Assembly: GCA_030536755.1 (NCBI GenBank)
Contig: JAUNPJ010000015.1
Span: 1-60,025 of the forward strand
DNA: 60,025 nt
Direction: 5' to 3'
From: Eubacteriales bacterium
Lineage (GTDB): Bacteria > Bacillota > Clostridia > Lachnospirales > Lachnospiraceae
The notes beneath the pieces were generated by a model. The model worked only from the letters and a program-made list of their open reading frames with translations. It made no database searches and had not been told where the DNA came from. Shown in pieces: positions 1 through 8,253 of this stretch. The first letter of the stretch is position 1; each line of letters starts with the position of its first letter. The position numbers and the translations under genes were made by a program.

Positions 1-170
1 CAGAAAAAGCAAGAAAATCGACATGCCTGGGCGGTGGTATCCCTCCCGGGCGAGTACGGTCATGTGGAAAGACTCCGGAAGTTATCGACCCGAAAAACCT
101 GCCGTTTGAAAGTGTTCCGTTGACCAGGAAAGCGGTGCACATACGACCGATTCGACAAACAGGAATTTAA
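1..170. other. Left-edge sequence, possible 3' end of a truncated gene
   Basis: The first 170 bases are clearly richer in G and C than the rest of the window. The plus frame starting at base 3 stays open to a TAA at 168-170 and would encode a basic, glycine- and proline-containing tail, but other frames on both strands are also open for much of the stretch. I do not recognise the protein. It may be the end of an upstream gene cut by the window edge. Confidence 0.25.
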
Positions 171-215
171 GAGAAAAGTAAACATAGGAATAAAAATCAG
201 AACAGGGGGAACATC

Positions 216-899
216 ATGTTAGGAACGATTGTGAATACAGGAACCATTCTTGCCGGAAGTGTGCTGGGAAGTGTGGTCAAGAAAGGAATTAAAGAAGAAT
301 ATCAGGATGCACTTTATAATGCTATGGGACTGGCGGCGGCAGTACTAGGGGTAAACAGTGTGGTTGGAAATCTTCCGGACAGTAATTATCCCGTGCTTTT
401 TATTTTGAGTCTTGCGTTGGGATCTTTGATTGGAACCATTGCGAATCTGAATGGAAAATTTAACGGATTTGTGGGAAAATTTTCTAAGTCTAATCTTGGA
501 CAGGGACTGTCTACAGGAATTTTGCTGTACTGTATCGGAAGTCTGTCGATTCTCGGACCGATTCAAAGCGCGCTGAACCATGACAATACATATCTGTTCA
601 CAAATGCAACATTGGATTTTGTGACATCTACGGTACTGGCATCTACCTATGGAATCGGAATGGCAGCGGCAGCGCTTGTCCTGTTTTGCTGGCAGGGAAG
701 TATTTACCTGTGCGCAGGGGCATTGTCTGCGTTTATCTCTCCGGAACTTATGTGTGAGGTCTCGATTGTAGGCGGCGTGCTGATTTTCAGTTCCGGTTTG
801 TCTATATTGGGAATCAAAGACTGCAAGACGTTGAATATGCTGCCGTCACTTCTTGTGCCGGTCATCTGGTTTGCAATCAGGAGTTTTTTGCCCATTTAG
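216..899 (+). CDS. DUF554 family integral membrane protein (YqgA-like)
   Basis: A 227-residue, very hydrophobic protein that matches the DUF554 family in length and pattern. It begins with MLGTIVNTGTILAGSVLGS, and the glycine-rich first membrane segment is typical of the family. About six or seven membrane segments can be seen, with a gap around residues 25-40 that probably lies in a loop. The start ATG follows a GGGGG ribosome site. The family is widespread in Firmicutes and is thought to be a transporter or channel, but its substrate is unknown. It stands alone: the downstream folate genes have their own promoter. Confidence 0.8.
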   Translation: MLGTIVNTGTILAGSVLGSVVKKGIKEEYQDALYNAMGLAAAVLGVNSVVGNLPDSNYPVLFILSLALGSLIGTIANLNGKFNGFVGKFSKSNLGQGLSTGILLYCIGSLSILGPIQSALNHDNTYLFTNATLDFVTSTVLASTYGIGMAAAALVLFCWQGSIYLCAGALSAFISPELMCEVSIVGGVLIFSSGLSILGIKDCKTLNMLPSLLVPVIWFAIRSFLPI

Positions 900-909
900 T
901 GTAAAAATT

Positions 910-927
910 GTTACTGTGAACAGTAAC
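910..927. repeat. Short palindrome, member of a dispersed repeat family
   Basis: Perfect inverted repeat GTTACTGT-GA-ACAGTAAC just after the DUF554 stop codon. The same arms occur at 21133-21159 with a longer loop, and related palindromes lie at 4264-4290, 21064-21090 and 34540-34584. There is no T-run, so it is a poor intrinsic terminator. Confidence 0.6.
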
Positions 928-966
928 TAAAAATTGGGATTTCCTGCATATTTTTGCGAAAAAAGC

Positions 967-994
967 TTGTGCTTTATAGAGAGTATGCTATAAT
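967..994 (+). promoter_or_regulatory. Promoter for the folate operon leader
   Basis: TTGTGC (967-972), a 16-base spacer and TATAAT (989-994). The -10 is extended (TATGC before the TATAAT), which compensates for the weak -35. Transcription would start near 1001, leaving a leader of about 250 nt before folE. Confidence 0.65.
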
Positions 995-1014
995 TAAGTC
1001 AAAATAGAATGATA

Positions 1015-1207
1015 TGCAAAATAGGCTCCATGCGTCAAGTGTTCAGTGGATGGGGAGTTGCCGCCGAAACGAAAAGTCTGTCTTACGATATGGAAGCCGC
1101 ACCCGTTGCAGCAATATAAGAGTACATCTCGTATTGTGTTAGGAATGGAAATAAGTCATACGTTCTGTCACAATGGAGATGTTTTTTGTTAAAAAAAACA
1201 GTCTCCA
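1015..1207 (+). promoter_or_regulatory. Probable tetrahydrofolate (THF) riboswitch with switchable terminator
   Basis: The leader fits a class I THF aptamer. P1 pairs TGCAA (1015-1019) with TTGCA (1106-1110). P2 pairs GGCTCCAT (1024-1031) with ATGG-A-AGCC (1090-1098). A TCAAGTG joint precedes a short P3 (GTGG 1046-1049 with CCGC 1061-1064), whose loop GGGGAGT is followed by ACGAA (1069-1073). GGG in the loop can pair with CCC in GCACCCG (1099-1105), the expected pseudoknot. Downstream, ACATCTC-gt-ATTGTG (1124-1138) pairs with CACAAT-g-GAGATGT (1169-1182) and runs into six Ts, a good terminator. The alternative hairpin TGGAGA/TCTCCA (1174-1207) excludes it. A folate synthesis operon directly follows. 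Match made by eye, not by covariance model. Confidence 0.7.
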
Positions 1208-1255
1208 GATATACCATAGGTTTATATGTTTTTATTACGAAAGGAGTCTGTTTTC

Positions 1256-1813
1256 ATGATGGACAAAGAAAAAATTAAAGAAGGCGTACGTTTAATGCTG
1301 GAAGGAATCGGCGAAGATATCACCCGAGAGGGGCTTCTGGAAACTCCTGACAGAATTGCCCGTATGTGTGAAGAGATTTACGGAGGACTGGGTCAGGAGG
1401 CAGATGAGCATCTGGCAAAACAGTTTACTGTAGATAACAATGATATGGTTATTGAGAAGGATATTACTTTTTATTCGACCTGTGAGCACCATTTGCTGCC
1501 GTTCTATGGAAAGGCTCATATCGGCTATATTCCAAATGGAAAAGTGGTGGGGTTGAGCAAGCTGGCGCGTACTGTTGATGTTTATGCGAGAAGACCAGAG
1601 ATTCAGGAAAAAATGACAGGGCTGATTGCAGATGCACTGGAGAGATGTCTGAATCCGCAGGGTGTGATCGTGATGCTGGAGGCAGAGCATATGTGCATGA
1701 CGATGCGCGGAATCAAGAAGCCGGGAACCAAGACGGTGACTATGGTGGTAAGAGGATGCCTGGAAAATGATTTTGAGAAGCAGAAAATGTTTCTTTCTAT
1801 GGTGAAGGATTGA
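1256..1813 (+). CDS. folE: GTP cyclohydrolase I
   Basis: Converts GTP to 7,8-dihydroneopterin triphosphate, the first step of folate synthesis, in the cytoplasm. The 185-residue protein carries the zinc and active-site signatures CEHHLLPF and [10 protein letters not shown], with the usual [16 protein letters not shown] stretch between them, and has normal family length. I place the start at the ATG at 1256 (a second ATG follows directly), nine bases after AAAGGAG; a more upstream in-frame ATG at 1226 has no ribosome site. First gene of a folate operon behind the THF-type riboswitch. Confidence 0.95.
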   Translation: MMDKEKIKEGVRLMLEGIGEDITREGLLETPDRIARMCEEIYGGLGQEADEHLAKQFTVDNNDMVIEKDITFYSTCEHHLLPFYGKAHIGYIPNGKVVGLSKLARTVDVYARRPEIQEKMTGLIADALERCLNPQGVIVMLEAEHMCMTMRGIKKPGTKTVTMVVRGCLENDFEKQKMFLSMVKD

Positions 1814-1814
1814 T

Positions 1815-2291
1815 ATGGAACGTGTAAATCGAATCTGGAATCATACATATTATCGGCAGTGCCTGGACAAAATCTCTGCTTTGGAGGCTGACAGGGAATT
1901 TTGTCGCCATACGCCGGAACATTTTCTGGATGTGGCGAGACTGACCTGGATTTTTGCAATGGAAGAAGGATTGGAGATAGAGAGGGGGCTGATTTATGCA
2001 GCCGCCCTTCTTCATGATATCGGAAGATTTCGTCAGTATGAGGATGGAACTCCGCACGATGCGGCCAGTGTGGAAATTGCGGAAAAAATTTTGCCGGAAT
2101 GTGGATATACACAGCAGGAAACTTCTGTGATTGTGGATATGATTGCATCTCACAGAAAAAAGGGCAGCCAGAAAGACATCAACCGCTTGTTTTACAAGGC
2201 GGATAAGATGTCGAGAAGCTGCTTTCTGTGTCCGGCTGAGAGAGAATGCAACTGGTCAGACGAGAAGAAAAATATGGTGATTCGTTATTAA
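1815..2291 (+). CDS. HD domain hydrolase in the folate operon
   Basis: A 158-residue HD-superfamily metal-dependent phosphohydrolase. Visible metal ligands are H36, the H67-D68 pair within LLHDIGRF and the Asp of the later KADKMSR motif. It starts one base after the folE stop, so translation is probably coupled. Its place directly between folE and folP suggests a role in pterin metabolism, for example removing phosphate from dihydroneopterin triphosphate, a step with no universal bacterial enzyme; that is inference. It may instead be a general nucleotide hydrolase. A CFLCPAERECNW stretch near the C-terminus adds three cysteines. Confidence 0.8.
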   Translation: MERVNRIWNHTYYRQCLDKISALEADREFCRHTPEHFLDVARLTWIFAMEEGLEIERGLIYAAALLHDIGRFRQYEDGTPHDAASVEIAEKILPECGYTQQETSVIVDMIASHRKKGSQKDINRLFYKADKMSRSCFLCPAERECNWSDEKKNMVIRY

Positions 2292-2300
2292 ATGATTACA

Positions 2301-2448
2301 GTGTCAAAAGGTATTCTCCACGTCATGCTTGCATGTAAGTGGAGGTATACCTTATTGACACGCCCCACATGAGCAAGAAGTGGGGCGGGGGCCCCATGGA
2401 TTGCGAATGCGGGGCAGGATTGTGGAAGTGCGCAGCACGAAACAATCC
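2301..2448. repeat. Compound palindromic element between folate genes
   Basis: Three inverted repeats in a row. GTGTCAA-aag-GTAT-t-CTCCAC pairs with GTGGAG-gt-ATACC-tta-TTGACAC (2301-2361). CGCCCCAC pairs with GTGGGGCG (2361-2387). GGATTG pairs with CAATCC (2417-2448). The middle part is much more GC-rich than its surroundings. It looks like a small non-coding mobile or palindromic repeat inserted in the operon. It has no transposase, and no second copy was seen in this window. Confidence 0.5.
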
Positions 2449-2505
2449 GTAATCAAGGTTTTGATACCTAAATCATTAAATTTAAAAGTAAAGAAGGACA
2501 ATACA

Positions 2506-3312
2506 ATGAAAATTGGAAACAGAGAGTTTGATTTAAAAAACGATATTTACATTATGGGTATTCTTAACGTGACACCCGATTCTTTTTCCGATGGAGGAAA
2601 ATGGAATGATATGGATGCCGCACTGCAGCATGTGGAGGATATGATTGCGGAGGGTGCTGACGTGATTGATGTGGGCGGTGAGTCTACCAGACCCGGTCAC
2701 ATACAGATTACGGAAGAAGAAGAGGCTGCCCGTGTAAAACCGATTATTGAGGCAATCAAGACCCGTTTTGATATTCCGGTATCCATTGACACTTACAAAT
2801 CCAGCGTTGCAAGAGTGGCTCTTGATGCGGGAGCAGATTTGATCAACGATGTCTGGGGCTTTAAATATGATGAGAAAATGGCTCCTCTGGCGGCAGAATA
2901 CGGTGTTGCCTGTTGTCTGATGCACAACAAACATGAAGCTGTCTATGACAATTTTTATGATGATATGCTCAGAGAGACACAGGAATGTGTGAACATTGCA
3001 AAGGCGGCTGGTGTGGCTGACGATAAGATTATGGTCGATCCGGGTGTCGGCTTCGGAAAGAATTACGAGATGAATCTGGAAACCATCAATCATATGGAGC
3101 GTTTTCATGAACTGGGCTATCCGATTCTTCTCGGAACATCCAGAAAATCTGTGATTGGTCTGACGCTCGATCTTCCGGCAGACCAGCGCGTAGAGGGAAC
3201 TCTTGTAACAACAGTTATGGCGGTACAGAAGGGATGCTCTTTTGTGCGCGTGCATGACGTAAAAGAAAACAAACGTGCCATTGATATGACAAAGGCGATT
3301 TTGCGTTTTTAG
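2506..3312 (+). CDS. folP: Dihydropteroate synthase
   Basis: Joins hydroxymethyl-dihydropterin diphosphate to p-aminobenzoate to make dihydropteroate. All family motifs are visible in order: ILNVTPDSFSDGG, GGESTRPG, SIDTYK, DPGVGFGKN, LLGTSRKS and VRVHDVKEN. The 268-residue length is normal. The open frame extends upstream to 2380, but that part lies in the palindromic element and has no protein character; the ATG at 2506 follows AAGAAGGA at the right distance. It is the conserved target of sulfonamides as a family. Confidence 0.95.
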   Translation: MKIGNREFDLKNDIYIMGILNVTPDSFSDGGKWNDMDAALQHVEDMIAEGADVIDVGGESTRPGHIQITEEEEAARVKPIIEAIKTRFDIPVSIDTYKSSVARVALDAGADLINDVWGFKYDEKMAPLAAEYGVACCLMHNKHEAVYDNFYDDMLRETQECVNIAKAAGVADDKIMVDPGVGFGKNYEMNLETINHMERFHELGYPILLGTSRKSVIGLTLDLPADQRVEGTLVTTVMAVQKGCSFVRVHDVKENKRAIDMTKAILRF

Positions 3313-3324
3313 CCGGAGGAAGAG

Positions 3325-4140
3325 ATGGACAAAATACATATTAAAAATCTGGAAGTCTATGCGAAGCACGGAGTGTTTCCGGAGGAAAATGTACTGGGAC
3401 AGCGTTTTGTGATTTCTGCTGTTTTGTATACCGATACAAGGGAAGCAGGGCGTACCGATGATCTGACAAAATCGATTCACTACGGAGAGGTCAGCCATTT
3501 TATTAAGAAATTTATGGAAGAGCATACGTTTCAGCTTCTGGAGACGGTGGTGGAACGTTTGGCTGAGGAAATGCTTTTGACGATTCCAAGACTGTATAAA
3601 GTACAACTGGAACTGAAAAAACCCTGGGCGCCGGTCGGTCTTCCGTTGGAAACGGTTTCAGTAGAAATCGAGCGTCAGTGGCACAGAGCATTTCTTGCTC
3701 TTGGTTCGAACATGGGTGACAAGAAGGCTTATCTGGAGATGGGTGTGAGAGGAATCAGGGAGACAAGAGGCTGTGAGGTAATCTCGGTCTCTGATTTTAT
3801 CACAACAGCACCGTATGGCGGCGTGGAGCAGGATGATTTCCTGAATGGAGCGATGGAGATTCGCACTCTTCTGACTCCGGAGGAACTGTTGGAGCGTCTT
3901 CATGAGATTGAGCAGGATGCCAACCGGGAACGGATTGTTCGATGGGGACCGAGAACTCTGGATCTTGATATTTTACTGTATGATGATCTGGTTATGGATA
4001 CGCCGGATCTTCATATCCCTCATATCGAAATGCACAAGAGGGATTTTGTTTTAAAACCGATGGCTCAGATTGCGCCGTATGTGCGCCACCCGGTTTATCA
4101 CCGTACTGTAGGGGAACTTCTGGCACAACTGGATGTATAG
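3325..4140 (+). CDS. folK: Fused dihydroneopterin aldolase / HPPK
   Basis: A 271-residue bifunctional enzyme. Residues 1 to about 118 are FolB (dihydroneopterin aldolase; MDKIHIKNLEVYAKHGVFPEE, then the LLETVVERLAE stretch). About 120-271 are FolK (hydroxymethyl-dihydropterin pyrophosphokinase; LALGSNMGD, TAPYGGVEQDDFLN, RWGPRTLDLDILLYDD). They act in sequence just before FolP. The fusion is common in clostridia. It begins 12 bases after folP with a GGAGGAAGAG ribosome site and ends the operon at a terminator. No folC or dihydrofolate reductase gene is in the window. Confidence 0.93.
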   Translation: MDKIHIKNLEVYAKHGVFPEENVLGQRFVISAVLYTDTREAGRTDDLTKSIHYGEVSHFIKKFMEEHTFQLLETVVERLAEEMLLTIPRLYKVQLELKKPWAPVGLPLETVSVEIERQWHRAFLALGSNMGDKKAYLEMGVRGIRETRGCEVISVSDFITTAPYGGVEQDDFLNGAMEIRTLLTPEELLERLHEIEQDANRERIVRWGPRTLDLDILLYDDLVMDTPDLHIPHIEMHKRDFVLKPMAQIAPYVRHPVYHRTVGELLAQLDV

Positions 4141-4153
4141 AAATGGTAAAGCA

Positions 4154-4186
4154 CCGTCATGAGAGTAAAATCTTATGGCGGTTTTT
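4154..4186 (+). terminator. Intrinsic terminator of the folate operon
   Basis: CCGTCATGAGA (4154-4164) pairs with TCTTATGGCGG (4171-4181), with a six-base loop and a following T-run. Confidence 0.85.
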
Positions 4187-4197
4187 CTATATAGAAC

Positions 4198-4226
4198 TTG
4201 TCTAAATACAAAAAACAGGATATACT
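4198..4226 (+). promoter_or_regulatory. Promoter for the polyphosphate enzyme gene
   Basis: TTGTCT (4198-4203), a 17-base spacer, TATACT (4221-4226). It lies between the folate terminator and the next gene. Confidence 0.6.
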
Positions 4227-4263
4227 AATTGTATGAATAATTGGCACGTTTTTTAGAAAAAAT

Positions 4264-4290
4264 GTATCTGTTCAGTACCTTCACAGATAC
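4264..4290. repeat. Dispersed palindrome, GTATCTGT family
   Basis: GTATCTGT (4264-4271) and ACAGATAC (4283-4290) flank an 11-base loop. The reverse complement is nearly identical to 21064-21090 and to the right part of 34540-34584. It sits in the leader of the next gene. Confidence 0.65.
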
Positions 4291-4319
4291 GAAAAAATAA
4301 GACAGAACGGGGGTGTCCT

Positions 4320-5813
4320 ATGCTGGAAAAAATTGATTTGACAAAGAAAATGACAAAAGAAGAGTACAAAAAGAGAATGCCCGAGCTGGAGGCTGAAATC
4401 GGCAGATTGCAGAGAGAGTGCAAAAATCTCAATATTCCTGTGATGATCGCGTTTGAAGGGTACGATGCAGCCGGAAAAGGACTGCAGATTGGCGAACTGA
4501 TTCATGCGATGGATCCAAGAGGATTTCAGGTGTTTGCGGTAAAACGTGAGACGGAAGAAGAAGCGATGCATCCGTTTATGTGGCGTTTCTGGACGAAGCT
4601 TCCGCCGAAGGGAAGGATTGCGCTGTATGATACGAGCTGGTATCGCAAGGTATTAAACGAGCGTTTTGAGGGAAAAACGAAGGAAAAGGATACACAGAAA
4701 GCGTATCATTCGATTCGTGCGTTTGAACAGCAGCTGACGGATGACGGAATGGTGATCATCAAGCTGTTTCTTGACATTGACAAAAAGGAACAGAAGAAGC
4801 GTTTTAAGAAGCTGATGGATTCCAAAGATACTTCCTGGAGAGTCAGCGAGCATGATCTGGAACGCAACAAGGAGTATGACCTTTATACAGAAATCAATGA
4901 AGAGATGCTGCAGGCAACTGATTCGGACTATGCGCCGTGGACGATCATCGAGGCAAATGACAGACGATTTGCGACCGTCAAAATTTATACGACCGTCATC
5001 AATGCTATGGCTGCGGCGGTAGAAAAAGCGAAGAATCCATGTAAGAAATCTGGCAAGGGTGAGCCTGTGATTTCTGATCCGACTCTGGAGGCGTCAACAC
5101 TGTCCAAGGTGGATCTGAGTGTAAGCCTGACGAAAGAGGAATACAAAGAAAAACTGGAGAAACTGCAGGAGAAAATTCAGAAGCTGCACGGTGAGATTTA
5201 CAGAAAGAGAATACCCGTCGTGCTGGGCTTTGAGGGCTGGGATGCAGGCGGAAAGGGCGGAGCCATCAAGCGCCTGACAGAGAAGATGGATCCGAGAGGC
5301 TATGTGGTAAATCCGACAGCATCTCCGAATGACATTGAGCGCGCCCACCATTATCTGTGGCGTTTCTGGCGCAATATGCCGAAAGCCGGTCATGTGGCTA
5401 TTTTTGACAGAACCTGGTATGGCCGCGTGATGGTAGAAAGAATCGAGGGATTTTGCAGTGATGCGGAATGGCAGAGAGCGTATCGGGAAATCAACGACAT
5501 GGAGAAGGACCTGACGGATGCAGGTGCGATTGTTATCAAATTCTGGATGCAGATTGATAAAGACGAGCAGAAGCGCCGTTTCACGGATCGCCAGAACAAT
5601 CCGGATAAACAGTGGAAGATTACGGACGAGGACTGGAGAAACCGTGAAAAATGGGATCAGTATGAGGTTGCAGTCAATGAGATGCTGATTCGTACTTCCA
5701 CACCGAAGGCTCCGTGGGTCGTAGTGGAAGGAAATGATAAATATTATGCCAGAATCAAAGTTCTGGAGACGGTAGTGGAGGCAATTGAAGCGAGACTGAA
5801 AGAAAAGAAGTAG
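4320..5813 (+). CDS. pap: Polyphosphate:AMP phosphotransferase, tandem PPK2 domains
   Basis: Transfers phosphate from polyphosphate to AMP, giving ADP. The 497 residues form two PPK2 domains, about 10-235 and 255-495. Each has a Walker A loop (FEGYDAAGKG at 45-54; FEGWDAGGKGG in the second). The second has the full DRTWYGRVMVER signature, while the first reads DTSWYRKVLNER and lacks the arginine and glycine. The C-terminal domain is therefore likely the catalytic one, as inferred for two-domain members. Length fits the Pap family. The next gene starts nine bases after the stop. Confidence 0.88.
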   Translation: MLEKIDLTKKMTKEEYKKRMPELEAEIGRLQRECKNLNIPVMIAFEGYDAAGKGLQIGELIHAMDPRGFQVFAVKRETEEEAMHPFMWRFWTKLPPKGRIALYDTSWYRKVLNERFEGKTKEKDTQKAYHSIRAFEQQLTDDGMVIIKLFLDIDKKEQKKRFKKLMDSKDTSWRVSEHDLERNKEYDLYTEINEEMLQATDSDYAPWTIIEANDRRFATVKIYTTVINAMAAAVEKAKNPCKKSGKGEPVISDPTLEASTLSKVDLSVSLTKEEYKEKLEKLQEKIQKLHGEIYRKRIPVVLGFEGWDAGGKGGAIKRLTEKMDPRGYVVNPTASPNDIERAHHYLWRFWRNMPKAGHVAIFDRTWYGRVMVERIEGFCSDAEWQRAYREINDMEKDLTDAGAIVIKFWMQIDKDEQKRRFTDRQNNPDKQWKITDEDWRNREKWDQYEVAVNEMLIRTSTPKAPWVVVEGNDKYYARIKVLETVVEAIEARLKEKK

Positions 5814-5822
5814 CAGAGTTTT

Positions 5823-7220
5823 ATGAACATAAAAAGACAACTTTTGATTGTGATAGTGGCTGCAATTCTTGCCATAGGCGGGGCAGCCGCTTACCAATCT
5901 TATGAAACGAAGAGAGAACAGCAACAGGAGGAAGAGGAAAGAGCGGCAGAAGAGGCCGCAAAAAAGAAAGAAGAAGAAAAACGAAACAGACAGATCAAAG
6001 CTTTGGAAGCAGAGGCGCAGGTCATCGTGGATGAGCTGGCAAAGGTGAATACCGATGAGTCAGTATGCCAGGATGTATCTTTGGCGGCTTCCACAGCCAG
6101 AAAAGTGAAAAAGAAAATCCAGGCTTTTCAAGAAGCACATACAGAGGAAGAAGAATCCATTCTTAAAAGTTCTCTGGAGATGCTGGATAAAGCCATGGAA
6201 AGTGCGAAGGCGTTGATTCGGATGCAGAAAATTGACAAGACGCTCGCACAGATTTATGACAGTGAAGAAAATATAGTGGCTATGAGTACCGCCAAAAACG
6301 ATCAGATTTTTCGTGATGTGCAGAAGGAAATGTGGAAGCTTCCGCAGGAAGCTTATCCAAAGAAGATGGAAGCGTACAATACGGCTATTTCCGAAATTTC
6401 TGAAGCGTGGGATTATGTGAATGATGAATATCATTATGAGACGAGCACTCTGAAGGTATCGGTCATTCCAAAGAAGAATTCCTACACAAAATATTGGATT
6501 TGTCATATTCAGACATTTAGTACGCAGCAGATGTGTTCGGCTCTGTCCGGAGGAACTTACGGCAATCCGCGCACAAAGACCTCAGCGGAGGTCGCGGATC
6601 ACAATGGCGTTATTGGTATCAACGGCAGCGGCTTTGATTATGGAAGCGGTATTCCGGCGCCGGGAAAGAGTATGATCAAAAGTGGGAAGGTTTACAATGA
6701 TACATATTCAAATGGAAATATTATGTGCGTGACGAGAGATGGCGGCATGTTTACAGCCATTGCAGGCATGACAACCGAGGATATGCTGAATCGCGGCGTA
6801 TGGGATACATATTGCTTTGGACCGACTCTGGTGGAAAATGGGAAGGCGTATGAGATTACCAGCGCTTTTCAGCAGACGTATCGCTACCAGAGAACCGTGA
6901 TCGGGATGGTGAATCCCGGTGATTACTATATTCTGGTTGTGGATGGAAAGGGAGCAGGCGGCTCGGAAGGCATGACCTACGAAGAGATGCAGAAAGTGCT
7001 TTTGGATCTGAACTGCCAGTATGCTTATAATCTCGATGGCGGAGGCTCTACTACGCTTGTGTTCAAAGGCAGAGTCATAAACTCACTCACAGATGGAGGC
7101 AATGAGCGTCCCTGTGCGGATATCCTGTATTTTATTGATGCGGGAGACGGAGGGGAAGGCGATGACATTATCATTCATGAGGATGAGGCGATGCTGAAGC
7201 CGCCATCCTCCGGAGAATAA
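5823..7220 (+). CDS. Membrane-anchored phosphodiester glycosidase (NAGPA-like)
   Basis: A 465-residue extracytoplasmic protein. Residues 1-27 are a signal anchor (IKRQLLIVIVAAILAIGGAA). About 30-200 are highly charged, rich in Glu, Lys and Ala, and probably coiled coil. About 215-450 are a phosphodiester glycosidase (NAGPA/DUF2233) domain with the hallmark NLDGGGSTTLVF and an earlier GINGSGFDYG. The family removes sugar phosphodiester caps and is often linked to exopolysaccharide or wall polymers; the substrate here is unknown. No strong ribosome site is seen at the start, so it may be translated by coupling to pap. Confidence 0.85.
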   Translation: MNIKRQLLIVIVAAILAIGGAAAYQSYETKREQQQEEEERAAEEAAKKKEEEKRNRQIKALEAEAQVIVDELAKVNTDESVCQDVSLAASTARKVKKKIQAFQEAHTEEEESILKSSLEMLDKAMESAKALIRMQKIDKTLAQIYDSEENIVAMSTAKNDQIFRDVQKEMWKLPQEAYPKKMEAYNTAISEISEAWDYVNDEYHYETSTLKVSVIPKKNSYTKYWICHIQTFSTQQMCSALSGGTYGNPRTKTSAEVADHNGVIGINGSGFDYGSGIPAPGKSMIKSGKVYNDTYSNGNIMCVTRDGGMFTAIAGMTTEDMLNRGVWDTYCFGPTLVENGKAYEITSAFQQTYRYQRTVIGMVNPGDYYILVVDGKGAGGSEGMTYEEMQKVLLDLNCQYAYNLDGGGSTTLVFKGRVINSLTDGGNERPCADILYFIDAGDGGEGDDIIIHEDEAMLKPPSSGE

Positions 7221-7225
7221 AATAC

Positions 7226-7262
7226 CCCCATAATTCCTGGTTTGGGAATTATGGGGATTTCT
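7226..7262. terminator. Bidirectional terminator
   Basis: CCCCATAATTCC (7226-7237) pairs perfectly with GGAATTATGGGG (7245-7256). T-rich sequence follows on both strands, between convergent genes. Confidence 0.85.
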
Positions 7263-7266
7263 TTGT

Positions 7267-8241
7267 TTATCTGTCAAAATGGATGCCGCCCCAGTAGAGG
7301 TTGTCTTTCATGATGGTCTCAGGGAGAAGTTCAACGCCTTCGAGTGCCCATTTCTTATATTCAGCAAAGCCTGTACGGTCAATGATGTAGCCGATGTGCT
7401 CTTTGCCGCCCGGAGCATTCGGGGAGATATATTCCTTGACGTAGCGATATGTGTTGAGAATGATTTTTACAATGCTGTCCTCGTCTGCCCATATCAGGAA
7501 GTCCTGTCCAAGACGTGGATTTTTCTTGCCGGTGCGTCCCATCAGTGTCAGCTTGTAATATTTCTGTTTGCTTCTTGTGAGAGCGCGGGTCGGGCATTTC
7601 GTGACGCAGACACCGCAGCCGATGCATTTTTCCTCATCACGGATGATTTTGTGGTTTTCCATGCGAAGGGCATCGACAGAAAGACTCTTACATCCTTTCA
7701 TGCAGGCCTGACAGCTGACACAGCGTGACGGATCGTACTGCGGCATGGTCATGCCGATGATGCCGAAATCGTGCATGCGAACCTTGGCACAGTCGTTGGA
7801 GCAGCCGGTCAGTGCAATTTTAAAATGCAGATCATTGGGGAAAATCTCTTTTTCAATTCGTTTTGCGAAATTCGCGGTGTTGTAATTGGCAAATGGACAG
7901 ACATTGTTTCCGATGCAGGCGGATACGTTTCTTGTTCCGGAAGCCGGGTATCCGGTGCCGGGTTCTGCCTGGTTGATGTCGAGCAACTCGATGATCGGCT
8001 GTAGCATCTCATTGATGGCATCCGTATCCTTCAGCTGGATTCCTTCAATCTCAAATCCCTGGCGTGTAGTCAGATGTACGATTCCGTTGCCGTACTTTTC
8101 TGCAATTTCCTGTACCATACCGAGAATTTCGGCCTTCAGATATCCGCCGGGGACACGGATACGTGAGGCGCCGATACCTCGTTCTTTGCTGATTCGAAAC
8201 GCATTCTTTTTGGCTTTTTTTGTATTAATATCCAAACTCAT
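7267..8241 (-). CDS. asrC: Anaerobic sulfite reductase subunit C (siroheme subunit)
   Basis: Catalytic subunit of the NADH-dependent anaerobic sulfite reductase that makes sulfide from sulfite in the cytoplasm. The 324-residue protein has a siroheme/[4Fe-4S] reductase core with the ligands CIGNNVCPF and LTGCSNDCAK. Two ferredoxin-type motifs follow (CVSCQACMKGC and CIGCGVCVTKC). The start is the ATG at 8241, after AGGAGG; the GTG three codons upstream overlaps that ribosome site. Last gene of asrABC. It could feed sulfide to the cysteine synthesis genes in this window. Confidence 0.95.
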   Translation of the reverse strand: MSLDINTKKAKKNAFRISKERGIGASRIRVPGGYLKAEILGMVQEIAEKYGNGIVHLTTRQGFEIEGIQLKDTDAINEMLQPIIELLDINQAEPGTGYPASGTRNVSACIGNNVCPFANYNTANFAKRIEKEIFPNDLHFKIALTGCSNDCAKVRMHDFGIIGMTMPQYDPSRCVSCQACMKGCKSLSVDALRMENHKIIRDEEKCIGCGVCVTKCPTRALTRSKQKYYKLTLMGRTGKKNPRLGQDFLIWADEDSIVKIILNTYRYVKEYISPNAPGGKEHIGYIIDRTGFAEYKKWALEGVELLPETIMKDNLYWGGIHFDR

Positions 8242-8253
8242 ATGTTGCACCTC

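Noticed and set aside
1-215. Riboswitch or structural RNA at the left edge
   Set aside because: Base composition is odd, but no SRP, RNase P, tmRNA or known riboswitch core could be recognised.
910-927. CRISPR-like repeats
   Set aside because: The palindromes are dispersed over tens of kilobases, not in a regular array with spacers, and there are no cas genes.
1174-1207. Hairpin before folE as a simple terminator
   Set aside because: It is not followed by a T-run. The overlapping hairpin at 1124-1187 is the better terminator, so this one is treated as its competitor.
2380-2505. N-terminal extension of FolP from an ATG at 2380
   Set aside because: This part lies in the palindromic element and adds 42 residues not found in FolP. 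The ATG at 2506 has a proper ribosome site.
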